From Schoenoplectus triqueter (taxonomy: Eukaryota; Streptophyta; Magnoliopsida; Poales; Cyperaceae): a stretch of 29,679 nt of DNA. Of this stretch, positions 1-10,202 are shown piece by piece (position 1 is the stretch's first letter; every line of letters starts with the position of its first letter). Below the pieces are notes generated by a model, which ran no database searches, was not told where the DNA came from, and saw only the letters and a program-made list of their open reading frames with translations. The stretch is from the NCBI GenBank assembly GCA_964058805.1, contig CAXKVV010000855.1:1-29679 (forward strand). The letters run 5' to 3'. The position numbers were made by a program, and so were the translations under genes.

Positions 1-189
1 ATTTTCGTTCTGAAATTTTCTATGGCTCAATGCATACGACCATTGTTGTGATGACCTAGCAAGAGAGTTGTTGCCATTGAGTGCAAAAAATGCTCCATTT
101 TTGTCGTTGATGTGAACAGAAAGATTAATTCAAAGTTAAAACATAAAGGAGGCTGATAACAAACCTAAGTATTTGTTTTCATGTTTTAT

Positions 190-530
190 CCCTAAGAGTT
201 GACTATCATAAGTCAAAGTAGCACTTTAACTACTATTTATATTAAATATTGATTTTTTTCAACATCTAAATTGAACCATTTATAATTATTAATAACCTTA
301 TTTATATCAATTAGTTTAGTTACTGATCATTAGTGTTAATTATATCCTTAAGAGTTAACTATCAAGAGTCAAAGTAGAGTTTTGACAACTATTTATACTT
401 AAATGTTGATACTATTAATACTAAATAGATAAGTCATTGATATTTTTCGACATCTAAATTGAACTACTGATAGTTATCTTATTTATATCAATTACACTAA
501 TTAATGATCATTAATATTAGTCATCTCTTT
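190..530. repeat. Diverged ~156-bp tandem repeat, about two copies
   Basis: A segment beginning near 192 with 'ctaagagttgactatc' recurs near 348 as 'ttaagagttaactatc'. In both copies it is followed by 'gtcaaagtag', then 'actatttat', then 'gacatctaaattgaac' or a close variant, then 'ttatttatatcaatta'. A more decayed third partial copy may follow from about 540. The unit is AT-rich and non-coding. It could be old satellite-like DNA or the inside of a decayed element; nothing identifies a family. Confidence 0.6.
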
Positions 531-1470
531 TATACAATGTAAGACTTGGCGTGAACACCAAAGTAAAAATAGATATCTATTTATAGTCATCGACGATCTT
601 ATTTATATTCATTGAAATAATTATTGATTAATAATTATTGATTATTAAGTATTGCAATCTTTTTTATATGATTTTAGAAGGGAACTATTTATAGTTATGA
701 ACATTATTATTTTTTCCTAACAATACAATTGACGCTAATTAACAAAAAACTATTCACGCCAAATGTGGAAGAAAAATATCATTAAAATAAATAGCACCTT
801 CCTTCGTTTACTGACACTCAAGTATTTATAATAATTAAGTTGGTTAATAACACAAACTATAATATCTCTTTTGAAACAAAATAAGTTTATATCTCAAATA
901 TAGAAATTCAAGCATCACACCCAATATAAATTAACAAAACTATTTATGTTAAAAATATCAACAAATTAATCATTGAGAAATATGATCCACATTTGAATTG
1001 TAATTAGTGCAAAAATAAATATAAAGAGTAAAAATAATGAGATATGCACGTGACTAGTTGGATCTAAGATAATATAATGATCACCTAAAATAATCAAATG
1101 TTCTCAAAATATTTCCAAAGGAAAAAAAAACTAAATGTGCGATCACATCCAAAAGACAGAATAACTAATCTTAATGATTAATTTTCTAATTTTTCATTAA
1201 GATGTTACAATTAACAAATCAAATTGTTGAGAATCATGATAAGAATTTATAGATTTCACACAATTCAAATTGCCATTTTTTGTGGGAGAGTAAGTGACCA
1301 ATCACTCAATGATGAAGTGCGGCAATCAACGACAAGAAGAAAATAAAATCTATCAAATATGCACAGATAGAAAAGCAAAATTTACACTCCCAAGAGATCA
1401 GTAACAAACATCTATAAAATAGAAATCTTCCAGTTCATTTGATCTTCATATTTCGTAGAGGTTAGATTAA
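531..1470. other. AT-rich non-coding DNA, no gene seen
   Basis: Apart from the repeat before it, this stretch shows no long open frame, no recognisable protein motif and no RNA gene. It is the left flank of the copia insertion, which begins after the GTTAT duplication at 1471-1475. Confidence 0.6.
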
Positions 1471-1475
1471 GTTAT

Positions 1476-1768
1476 TGTGGAATTTGAGGGAAAAAACAGA
1501 ATGATGAATAATTAGTTTTTTATCACTAATTTTCTGATATTTACAAGCTCTTTGTACATGATTATTTATAGGCTAATTCTACTAGCCGTTGGAGCAATTT
1601 CCTAAATTACAATTACAGGATTCTTTGTCTAATTACATCATAATTATAAGTTAGGTACCAGATATAGTTGTTACAGCTGTATCATGGATGCTAGCCCTTA
1701 TTTATTCCTATTTACGGCCTATGATGAATATTCTGAGGCTATCATTTTTATTTTTCTATTTCTCAACA
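1476..1768 (-). repeat. 3' LTR of the copia element
   Basis: The 293-bp repeat has TG...CA ends and is about 93% identical by eye to the copy at 9905-10197. Read on the minus strand it starts TGTTGAGAAATAG directly after the polypurine tract and ends at the target duplication GTTAT. Confidence 0.95.
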
Positions 1769-1780
1769 CTCCCCCTCAAG
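1769..1780 (-). other. Polypurine tract of the copia element
   Basis: On the minus strand CTTGAGGGGGAG lies directly before the 3' LTR start (TGTTGAG). That position and purine run are those of the plus-strand primer of LTR retrotransposons. Confidence 0.85.
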
Positions 1781-2718
1781 TGGGGTTCGAATAAATTTAT
1801 TGAACCCAACTTGTCGAGAATGTTCAGATGGCTGGTCTTGTCGAGTGTCTTTGTGAAAATATCTGCCAGATGCTCTTTGCTTCTGACAAATGGAGTTTCT
1901 ATTTCCCCTGACTGCACTTTTTCTCTAACAAAGTGACAGTCTACCTCTATATGCTTTGTCCTCTCGTGGATGACTGGGTTGGATGCAATATGTCGTGCAG
2001 CTAGATTATCACAATACATTTGCATGGTTCTTGTATGCTCTATTTTCATGTCGCTGAGTAATTGCTTGATCCAGATAAGCTCACTTGATGTGGATACCAT
2101 GGCTCGATATTCTGCTTCTGCACTTGATCTAGCCACAACATTCTGCTTCTTGCTTTTTCAAATGACCAAGTTGCCACCTACAAATGTACAAAATCTTGTG
2201 GTTGATTTTCTATCGCAACTTTCGGCCCAATCTGCATCAGAAAAACCAACCACATTGTTAGAATTATTTTTCTTCATCCATATTCCTTGACCTGGAGTGC
2301 CTTTAAGATACCTCAATATCCTATCAATTGCACTCAAGTAGCTGGTACGTGGAGCATGCATAAATTGGCTTATAACACTAATTGCAAAGGCAATATCAGG
2401 TCTGGTTACTGTAAGGTAAATTAATTTTTCTACCATCCTTTGATATTGGACTATGTCAGATAATATCTCACCATCTTCAATTCCTAATTTAATATTTATC
2501 TCCATAGGAGTACTAGCTAGTTTGGCTCCTAACGTGACAAAATATTTAAAAAAGTTATAAGAATCAATAGGGGCTGGACCCCAAACATCAGAATGAATTA
2601 AATCAAAATATTTTTCTGACTTATTGGTAGATAAAGGAAATGGTAATCTAGATTGTTTTGAAAACTTACAAACATCACAATTTTTTGAATCTAATTTATA
2701 ACAGAAAAGTTTATTCAA
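1781..2718 (-). pseudogene. Copia pol relic: integrase start fused to RT tail and RNase H
   Basis: Reading 5' to 3' on the minus strand, the frame opening at 2718 has the end of the GAG-pre-integrase module (CDVC, KFSKQSRLPF). The integrase opening with DLIHSDVWGPAP follows, then it switches abruptly at about 2532 to the C-terminal RT sequence (LASTPMEINIKLG, VTRPDIAFAISVISQFMHAP). RNase H follows (GFSDADWAES, TFVGGNLV). A single TGA at 2158-2160 interrupts RNase H before SSAEAEYRAM; the frame then runs to the element's end, with the TKHIEVDCHFVREK and HLADIFTK motifs. The integrase catalytic core and nearly all of RT, including the YxDD active site, are absent, yet the frame is kept across the junction. 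The product would be enzymatically dead as an integrase and RT. Confidence 0.9.
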
Positions 2719-3257
2719 AATTTGATCAGATGGATGACCAAATCTCTAATGCAATAATTTGTCACGATCTACTAAATTTAATGACACATGACATTTATTT
2801 CTATTTTCATCAAGATAATAGAGACTATTTTCTAAACATCTCTCACCAATCTTCTTCCCTGATTCTCGATCCTGAAAGATCACTTTTTTTTTGTGAGAAT
2901 ATAACATTACAATTCAATTCTTGGGTTATTTTACTAATTGACAATAAATTTGAATTAAACTCTGGCAAATATAAAATATTTTTCACATCTTTTATAAGAA
3001 ATTTTGTGGTACCATAACCATGAATTTGGACTTCATCTCCATTAGCAATAATTACATGTTAAGGGTCTTTATTTTGTGTAATATTGGTCAATTTATTTTT
3101 GTTCCATGTCATGTGATCGGTTGCACCTGAGTCAATTATCCATCTATTTGTATTTTGGCACATATTTGTAATTTTAAAACTGCTGCTAATTTTCAGTGAA
3201 TTAAAAAATATTGTTAGAATATACAAAACCTGGGGTCTGTTGCTGCAACAGATTGTT
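2719..3257 (-). pseudogene. Copia protease and gag-pol linker relic
   Basis: At 3110-3133 the minus strand encodes DSGATDHM, the aspartic protease active-site motif of copia elements, preceded by NRWII. Upstream of it (3190-3257) is a Gln-rich linker with LLQQQTPGF and then a frame break. Between the protease motif and 2718 the sequence has stop codons and shifts. The segment stops at 3257, where the nested insertion begins; the matching upstream half resumes at 8710. Confidence 0.8.
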
Positions 3258-3307
3258 TGTCACACCCCAGAATAATTAGAACGGATTTGGGGTGCTTAAT
3301 CCCGCCA

Positions 3308-3333
3308 CGTACGCACGACGAGACGTGCGTACG
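3308..3333. other. Perfect 10-bp hairpin near the insert terminus
   Basis: CGTACGCACG and its exact reverse complement CGTGCGTACG are separated by six bases (ACGAGA). The hairpin lies about 50 bp inside the left end of the nested insertion, which would be the U5 end if the LTR is minus-oriented. Confidence 0.8.
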
Positions 3334-3954
3334 AAAGGCTAAGTGAATAAATAAAGTAAATCCCAGGATAAACAAAACAATAATGATAATACAAAACAAA
3401 ACAGTCCAGAATATACAGATAAATACACGCCAGGTACCGGCGGGGCTAACACCATCGGAATGGGTAGCAAAATCTCTCAAATAAAACCCAAAGAAAGAAA
3501 CTAAAAACCCGATACCCGATAAGCCCTAATCCACTACCCGCCTCACTGTGCTGATGCGGCGAAGCACCTCTGATATCACGCAGGACTGTTGCACCTAGCA
3601 CTCTCATCAAAACTCGAGCCCATACCTGTAAACCTGGATCCCACAACCACCGTGGAAACGTGAGTAATTTTAAAAATTACTCAGTACGGATTTAGATCCA
3701 GCCTTAAGATTTGATATTTCCTAGACTGGACCCAAATACCGATACCGAATTTAAATGCAATGAATTATTTTAATATATGTTAATGTATTATTATTTTATA
3801 CATTTCGAGAACACCTCTACATGAATGACATGAAATGACAAATAACCCCGAAAGAGAAAATCTGTGAAAATAGTAATATAATATAAAATATAAGGTACGA
3901 GAAAACATACACCCGAAATAAATATCCCAATTTGCAAATCACCAGATCTATCCC

Positions 3955-4040
3955 AAGCGGGCGCCACCAGCGTCCCAACTTACGAACTTGGGCCTTGCCT
4001 AAGCGGGCGCCACCAGCGACCCAACTTACGAACTTAGGAC
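3955..4040. repeat. 46-bp tandem duplication inside the nested insertion
   Basis: Two copies start at 3955 and 4001, each opening AAGCGGGCGCCACCAGCG and continuing CCCAACTTACGAACTT with few mismatches. It is GC-rich against AT-rich surroundings, like the tandem blocks in R/U5 of long plant LTRs. Confidence 0.85.
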
Positions 4041-4046
4041 TTTATG

Positions 4047-4072
4047 TTTATGCGACGCCAATGCCGCATAAA
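4047..4072. other. 8-bp-stem hairpin
   Basis: TTTATGCG (4047-4054) and CGCATAAA (4065-4072) are exact reverse complements around a 10-base loop. It lies directly after the 46-bp duplication and before another stem, CGTGC/GCACG at 4117-4130 with an ATAA loop. Confidence 0.75.
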
Positions 4073-4259
4073 CGACAATTCGGGCTCCCAAGGCGATAAC
4101 GCCCTAGGAGAGTGAGCGTGCATAAGCACGTACTCTGGTCTGCTAAATCTGGTAAATTCACCTTACAAAATAAAAACAAACGGATAAATATGTCTTTAGT
4201 TGCCATATCGTCAAAATGAGATAACTACCCAGGAAATAACAAATCAGAAACTAATACAA

Positions 4260-4508
4260 ATGAGAGCCTACACTATACCAACTAAGGGTCAGAGGACCGC
4301 ATCCCGAAAATAATGACAAAATGAAATATAATACAGATGGGAGCCTACACTGTACCAACCTGGGGCCAGAGGACCGCATCCCAAAGGGGAGCCTACACTG
4401 TACCAACCAGGGGCCAGAGGACCGCATCCCGAGAAATGACAAAATGATAGATAATACAAATGGGAGCCTACACTGTACCACTAAGGGCCAGAGGACCGCA
4501 TCCCGAGA
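4260..4508. repeat. Four-copy ~45-bp interspersed direct repeat
   Basis: The block 'gagcctacactgtaccaac' followed by 'gggccagaggaccgcatccc' occurs near 4262, 4342, 4387 and 4463. The middle two are adjacent, and the outer ones are separated by short AT-rich spacers containing 'aatgacaaaatgaaatata' or close variants. Frames crossing it on both strands are repetitive artefacts. It belongs to the nested insertion. Confidence 0.85.
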
Positions 4509-5399
4509 AAATAATAAAATAGGGTAGAATCCAGACTCGGATATGGACGCCCACACTAAACACTGAAAGACATGGTATCCTAATCGCTCAAATTTGGATT
4601 AAAAATCTTAATCATATTAAGAATATTAAAAATATAATATTGATCAAAAGAAAAACACTCTGGCACGGCCGAACCCGCCAAATGACGGGGTCGGTGGATA
4701 ACCGACAAGCAAAGGTGCGCAGTGTATATACAGACCAAAGGAATATAACCCGTTGGTCTGGTTATACAAGGCAACCTCAGACTGAGATCACCTGGCCCGC
4801 CTCTCAGCACTTTCCCATGTATTTTGCATGATTAATTGTCTAACTAAATTAATAACTAATGATATTAATAATATTAATCTACTAATTATAATCTATAACT
4901 TTATTTATTTAATTCTAACCTAGTCCTATCTCGGGACTATTTCCCGAGTCCTATTCCTATCTTGTCTACATGCAGTATGATATGATATGGCATGCAAATG
5001 CGGGTATGTCTCGAATATGCTGGTCAATTTACCGGATGCAGATGACAAGTCAATTTTGGTCTCTAATCAAAGTTTGGTCGAAAGTACCGCAATTTAGATT
5101 TATTTTAAAAATAGTTTTAATTTTGGTTTGGATACCTAATTCTAAAGAGAGAAAATCAAATCCCAGGAAATCGTACCTGAGAATAATTTGGTTAGGTCAG
5201 AAACGTCAAATTGCTAAGCCTCGGGTGGCGCATCACGATCTTGTCAGATGAGCCGTCTCATCTTGAGTGTATTCGTTTGTCGGTTCGTCAAGATATTTTT
5301 TGAAAACCTACGAAGTCAGAAATAGATTAAATTGGCGAGTATCCTATTCACATTAGGTCTGGTTTGGTCAAGGTATACCGGACTCGGAGACGGGAGCAT

Positions 5400-6051
5400 T
5401 ATGATTTAAAGTTTATAATTAACTTATATCTATTTGATAAATATAATTAACTAAATTCTATTTAGCTTTATTAAGTTATCTTAACATTATCACTTAATTA
5501 TTTTAATCATAATTAGAAAATTTAATTATTTAGAAATAGAGAAATTAATTAATATAGGTTTATAGTATTTATTATTATCATTATTGTTTCTATTTGTATT
5601 CTTCATAATAAAGAAATTGATTAATATATATATTTTATAATATAAATTTTTATTATATTTTTATTATTGTTTTGTAAATCTTAATTATTTAAATTATATT
5701 CTTCAATTATATTTTATTTTACATACTAATATTATTTTTATAATTTATTGGTTTGTTATATGAAAATAAAATAGATGTGACAGAAATTAACGAAACTCGA
5801 TTAACTTAATTTAATCGAATTAAATATTATTCTTTTATTAAATGTGTTGGTGTTTTGAGATTATATTTATTTTGATTAATGTAACTAATTTAATTCATTT
5901 AAATTAATTAAGTTAGCTTAATGTTATCTCTTAATTAATTTAATTATAATTAGGATAATTAATTATTTAGAAATAGAGAAATTGATTAATATATAATATT
6001 ATATAATTAATATTATTCTTATTAAAAAAAATAGAGAACTTGATTAATAGG

Positions 6052-6088
<37 letters not shown>

Positions 6089-6360
6089 TAATGTTATTCA
6101 ATTATTAAAATAGAGAAATTGATTAATATATATTTTATGTTATAAATTATTATCATACCTCAATTATTACTTTAAAATTCCTAATTATTTATATCCTACT
6201 CTTTAATTATATTATATTTTATATATTTATATTATTTTCATCAATTAGAAAATATACTACATAAATCTAGAATTTAAATTAAAATAAAAACTAAATGAAA
6301 GTAATTAAATTCAATTAAACTTAATTCTAAATTAAACGTTTTTATTTATTTAAACGTGTT
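5400..6360. repeat. Very AT-rich block of diverged internal repeats
   Basis: A motif 'agaaatagagaaatt(a/g)attaatata' appears near 5532 and 5969 (437 bp apart) in longer matching context. Shorter versions lie near 5607, 6024 and 6107. The phrase 'gtgttggtgtttt' near 5843 and 6357 may mark the edges of a duplicated unit. No coding sense is visible. Confidence 0.6.
6055..6084. repeat. (AT)n microsatellite
   Basis: About 14 uninterrupted AT units inside the AT-rich block of the nested insertion. Confidence 0.9.
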
Positions 6361-8709
6361 GGTGTTTTAATGTGTTTGGGATCATAGGCTGCCTCCGAAA
6401 CCACTGTATCTGTTCGGATTTTCATTATTGAGGCAGATCATGTAATCATCTCCAAAATTCCACTGTAAGTATTAATTAATTATTAGTTGCGCACGCTTTT
6501 AATTTACGGCACTTGCCAATTAATTAATTATACTTTTATCCCGCTTAACCTCTCGGCCCGTTAAGTTCAGATCAATTTATTTTTCCATCTTATCTTATAG
6601 TTTCAATTGTTCGTAAGGGTTTAAATTTGTGCATATAACCCTCTAAGAGGTTATTACCACAAATTCATTTAGGCACTTTAATTTATCAGATTTCTCAATT
6701 TTGCCCCTAATAGAGAGGTCACCAGATTAGAATCGGAACAATAAGTTGCTGGTACAAAAAATCAAGCATAGACAAAACTAAATCAGAACCAAGCCAATGA
6801 CAACAAGGCCAAGCTAAAACCCACAAGGCACAAAAGGGGCAACCAAGAGATATTAATGGCTAACAAAACCAACAAAACCAATACCAAATAGTAGAAACAA
6901 GAGTGAGCCATAATCCAGCAAAATGAGACCAATAAGCCAAAACAGCAATTTAAAGTAGGACAGAGGCAACATCTCGGTGCTAATGGCTAACATACTAAAT
7001 CAGGATCCATAGGGGTTTATCAGAAAAACCAACAACAAGCTTTGTAAGTAACAGAAATTAAGCCACATCAAGGACAGCACAAGCTAGCAACTTATTACCA
7101 GCACAAAGGGGAACATGCATACCGGCACAGTCAGAGGTAATGGGGGGGGGGCAATCCAGTCTAGTAGCAACTTGTCAGAAAATAAATTAGAGCAAGAAGT
7201 CTAGTATCAGCACAACAGTAAGCCACCTAAGCAGATTAGAGCACACACAAATAAACCAATACCCATTTTTAACCGGCTAACAACATCAAGGTACAAGTGC
7301 ATAACAAGCACAAAGAGCTCGGAGGCAACAACTCAAGCCACACAAACCAAGACAGACCAACTCGATAAGCAAGCACAATAGCAACTAGCGCACTGGGCAC
7401 GAGCCTCGCTTCACTGGTACCAACCGGTACCAGTGTACCAAAGTGTAATAGTGACCCATTTAGGATAGCAAGACAATGCAACATTCAGAAAGGCGCAAAA
7501 TAGCACGAGGGCTGAGCCCTCGATACAGGCCCACTCGGCCAGAGAGCAAAAGAAAAGGTATTACCCGCTTGGGACAGAGGCAACAGAGCGAGCACAAGAG
7601 GAGGGGGGGATGTGCAGCCCGAGTTCAGAAATATCAGCGATAGAGAAGGCCACCATGGCAGTGACAAGAGAGGGAGAAGGTTCGGTTCCGTTGGTTCGAT
7701 ACCAGTTGGTGTGAGAGGGGCGAGGGCCTGAAGCACCGACGACGGCGTTGGGGGTTGCCCGAAGGGTCTGGAGGCATGGGGGAAATGGTTGCATGTGCTA
7801 GACAGATATGCCTCGGGTTGGTGGTGCTATGCCGCCACCAAAAAGAGGGAGGGGAGATCCCCTTGGTGGAGTGGATCGAGTGAGAGAGAGGAGCAATCTC
7901 CTTGAGGGAGAGACAGATCGGGGAAATACGCAAATCCCCCAAAAGAGAAAAGTGTGAGGAAGAGGGGATTTGCGAGTGAGAGGGAGGAAAGGGAAGGAGA
8001 TATCCTTATGTGGGTGTGTCGCCAGGGGAGAGAAAAAAAGAAAAAAATGGAGAGGAGGGGACAGGTCACGGGAAGAGAGAAGGAGAGAGAGATAGAGTGA
8101 TATGTGAGTGATTTGATGGGTATTAAAGAGGAGAGAGAGATGAGACTGGGATTTTCTGTGGCGGATTTGTACGTTTATTTGTGTGACAGTCATAAATCTT
8201 AATTTAATTTATCCATTTCTTATTTTATTGATGATTCGATTATCCGAACTTGTCGAAACTAACCAATCTATATTCTTTAAATTTAATCGTTAATTTAGAT
8301 TTCATTAATCCATAATTCTTCTTTTAATTAAATATTATTATTATTATTATTAATTTATTCTGTTTTAAGAGACGAGTTTGACTTTCATATTTTCGATTTC
8401 GTTATAAGTGTTATTTCTTTAATTTAAATTAGATCAACATGATTTGTGTTAGTTATTGAATTTGATATTACGAAATTTATATCTTTATAACTTTTAATTT
8501 GATCTTTGGTTCTATTATTAGATATCTACTCTCATTTAGCTTTATTTATCGATTTATTTATTTATTTATTTATTTTTATTTTATTTTATTTTATTTATAT
8601 ATATATATATCCTTAATTATTAGTTCAATTTATTTATTAATTTATGCTAAATCATTTTAATTATCCTCTTAATTATTATTATTGTTTAATTAAATTTCAC
8701 GGTTTAACA
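6361..8709. other. Remaining part of the nested insertion, non-coding
   Basis: It holds an A/C-rich stretch with many 'aacaa' and 'aagcc' words (about 6730-7400), a 10-base G run (7142-7151) and a strongly GA-rich stretch (about 7790-8140). AT-rich DNA follows with an (ATT)n run at 8331-8353 and (TTTA)n/(TA)n at 8552-8610. On the minus strand a TA-rich tract lies upstream of a CT-rich stretch, which is how many plant promoters and leaders look. This fits LTR transcription on that strand but is only suggestive. Frames here encode low-complexity Pro/Ser/Leu sequence without homology that I recognise. Confidence 0.5.
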
Positions 8710-9722
8710 TTGTTCAGTTGAGTTAGCAAGTGATTCAGTTGCATTGTCTGGGCCACAGAAGATCTAGAGGAGTCACCTAGGCTATTTGATTGAGCAAATT
8801 CATCTATGGTCCCTTCACCTGTCTCTGCACCCTTGCTAAAACCACCGAATTTCTTCTCATTTTTTCCGCCGCCCCATTTGCCTCCTCTGTCGCCCTTCTC
8901 TCTGACTGGTCGGAGGTGAGGATGGAGGAACCAGCATCCGTCACGGTTGTGCCCTGCTTTCTTGCAGTGGTCGCACTGCTCGGTGCTCGAAGCTCCCTTC
9001 CCTTTGGCCGTGTCTCGAAAACTAGGGTTTGAGTTAGGGTCTTGTACCTTAAATGCCTGGTTGTCTTGATTTTCGAACTACCGAGGGTTCATGAGAGCCC
9101 GCCTCGATTGCTCTTGTTCAATTCTTGCTACTACATCATCAAAACTTGGCATCTCGGCCGATGCTAAGATTTGAGACCTAATTGATTCATAACTTGGATC
9201 GAGTGCTCCCAAGTACGTAAAGATTAAATCTTGTTCGGATCTCTTTTGGGTTTCAATTGGGTCTGTTGTTGGTGGGAGATAGACATTGAGTTCTTCCCAC
9301 TTTGATATGATTTCGATCACCAATTCATTATTGCTTTGGGTACTCTATTTAATTTGGGCAAGCTCTTGTTTAAGGCTAAAGATATGAGCAAAGTTTTTTT
9401 ATTGACCATACCTTCTTTTGGCTTTGTCCCAAACCTCCTTTGATGTGCTGGAGTACATGAGTACATTGGAAATCTGAGGTTCCATTGTGCTGAGTAGTCA
9501 TGTCATGATCATTTGATCGGTGGTCTCCCATTCTTCAATCTTTGCTATCTCTTCGGCAGTTGCAACAATTTTTTCTGATTTGGGTTTTTCTTTGGTGCCA
9601 GTAACAAATCCAAGTTTTCCTTTGCCACCGAGACCAATCGTTATTGATCTAGACCAGGGAATGTAATTTTTGTTGCCATTGAGTGTTATGGTTGTAAGTT
9701 TAGTGTTGTCGGATTGAGACAT
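8710..9722 (-). pseudogene. Copia gag relic with CCHC zinc knuckle
   Basis: Starting at 9722 the minus strand encodes a copia gag N-terminus (SQSDNTKLTTITLNGNKNY, PWSRSITIGLGGKGKLGFV). A UBN2-type gag core follows, with EVWDKAKRRYGQ and, at 9323-9078, ISKWEELNVYLPP and LIFTYLGALDPSYESIRSQI. Three in-frame stop codons (near 9490, 9400 and 9350) break it. A canonical CX2CX4HX4C knuckle is at 8934-8975 (C-DH-C-KKAG-H-NRDG-C). The tail (MQLNHLLTQLNN) is cut by the nested insertion at 8710 and resumes below 3258. Gag would form the nucleocapsid of the virus-like particle; this copy cannot encode it. Confidence 0.88.
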
Positions 9723-9892
9723 GTTGATTTCTTGGTTACTGGTATGCTTTGAGATTTTTGGTTTCTGGTTGCTGGTAAGAATTGATAAGAGTGGATGCTG
9801 GCAATGTGAATTTTTCTGAAAATTGGTTGCAGTTCTTTGTTATCTGCAACTTTTTTATTTTGTTGTGGAATTTTTGAGTCAAGATTTATCCC

Positions 9893-9904
9893 GCTCTGAT
9901 ACCA
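9893..9904 (-). other. Primer-binding site, initiator tRNA-Met
   Basis: On the minus strand TGGTATCAGAGC starts directly after the CA end of the 5' LTR. It complements the 3' end of plant initiator tRNA-Met, the usual minus-strand primer of copia elements. It fixes the element's direction. Confidence 0.92.
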
Positions 9905-10197
9905 TGTGGAATTTGAGGGAAAAACATAATGATGAATAATTAGTTTTTTTATCACTAATTTTCTAATATTTACAAGCTCTTTGTACATAATTATTTATAG
10001 GCTAATTCTAGTAGCTGTTGGAGCAGTTTCTGAAATTACAATTACAGAATTCTTTGCCTAATTACATCTTAATTATAAGCTAGGTACCGGATATAGTTGT
10101 TACAGCTGTATCATGGATGCTAGCCCTTATTTGTTTCTATTTACAGCCTATGATGAATATTCTGAGGCCATCATTCCTATTTTTCTATTTCTCAACA
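9905..10197 (-). repeat. 5' LTR of the copia element
   Basis: This is the partner of the repeat at 1476-1768, with the same 293-bp length and TG...CA ends. The target duplication GTTAT follows at 10198-10202 and the primer site abuts its other edge. Confidence 0.95.
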
Positions 10198-10202
10198 GTT
10201 AT

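Larger units (their letters stand above)
3253..8714 (-). mobile_element. Nested TG...CA insertion, probably a giant solo LTR (Ty3-gypsy type)
   Basis: The copia coding sequence is split by a 5452-bp segment (3258-8709) flanked by TTGTT on both sides (3253-3257 and 8710-8714). The segment starts TGTCACACCCC and ends GGTTTAACA on the + strand, so both strands give TG...CA ends. No second copy of either terminus occurs inside it and no gag or pol motif is visible. The simplest reading is therefore one very long LTR left after recombination between two LTRs. On the minus strand it ends GGGGTGTGACA, resembling the LTR 3' ends next to primer sites in plant chromoviral (Tekay/Del-like) elements, so I favour minus orientation. 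A full non-autonomous element with unrecognised LTRs is the alternative. The insertion itself is well supported; its class is inferred. Confidence 0.75.
1471..10202 (-). mobile_element. Ty1-copia LTR retrotransposon, internally deleted, carrying a nested insertion
   Basis: Two 293-bp direct repeats (1476-1768 and 9905-10197) begin TGTGGAATTTGAGGG and end CTCAACA on the + strand. They are flanked by a perfect 5-bp duplication GTTAT (1471-1475 and 10198-10202). On the minus strand the order is 5' LTR, tRNA-Met primer site, gag with zinc knuckle, protease, GAG-pre-integrase and integrase start, RT tail, RNase H, polypurine tract, 3' LTR. Protease before integrase before RT/RNase H is copia order. 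By eye the LTRs differ at about 19 substitutions, mostly transitions, and two 1-base indels, so this is not a recent insertion. It cannot be autonomous: gag has stops, most of integrase and RT are missing, and a 5.45-kb insert splits gag from protease. Confidence 0.95.

Noticed and set aside
2658..3017. 119-codon + strand frame
   Set aside because: It is the antisense shadow of the copia protease to integrase region.
4260..4508. Regular repeats with spacers that look like a CRISPR array
   Set aside because: The genome is a plant nuclear genome, spacing is irregular, two copies are adjacent, and the block sits inside an LTR-type insertion.
4251..4556. 101-codon minus-strand frame across the 45-bp repeats
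   Set aside because: Its repetitiveness comes from the DNA repeat, and the opposite strand is open too.
7798..8193. 131-codon minus-strand frame as a gene
   Set aside because: It is low-complexity Ser/Pro/Leu from the GA-rich tract of the nested insertion, overlaps other similar frames, and has no domain.
3258..8709. Complete LTR retrotransposon with two LTRs
   Set aside because: Neither end sequence recurs inside and no gag, protease, RT or integrase motif is visible.
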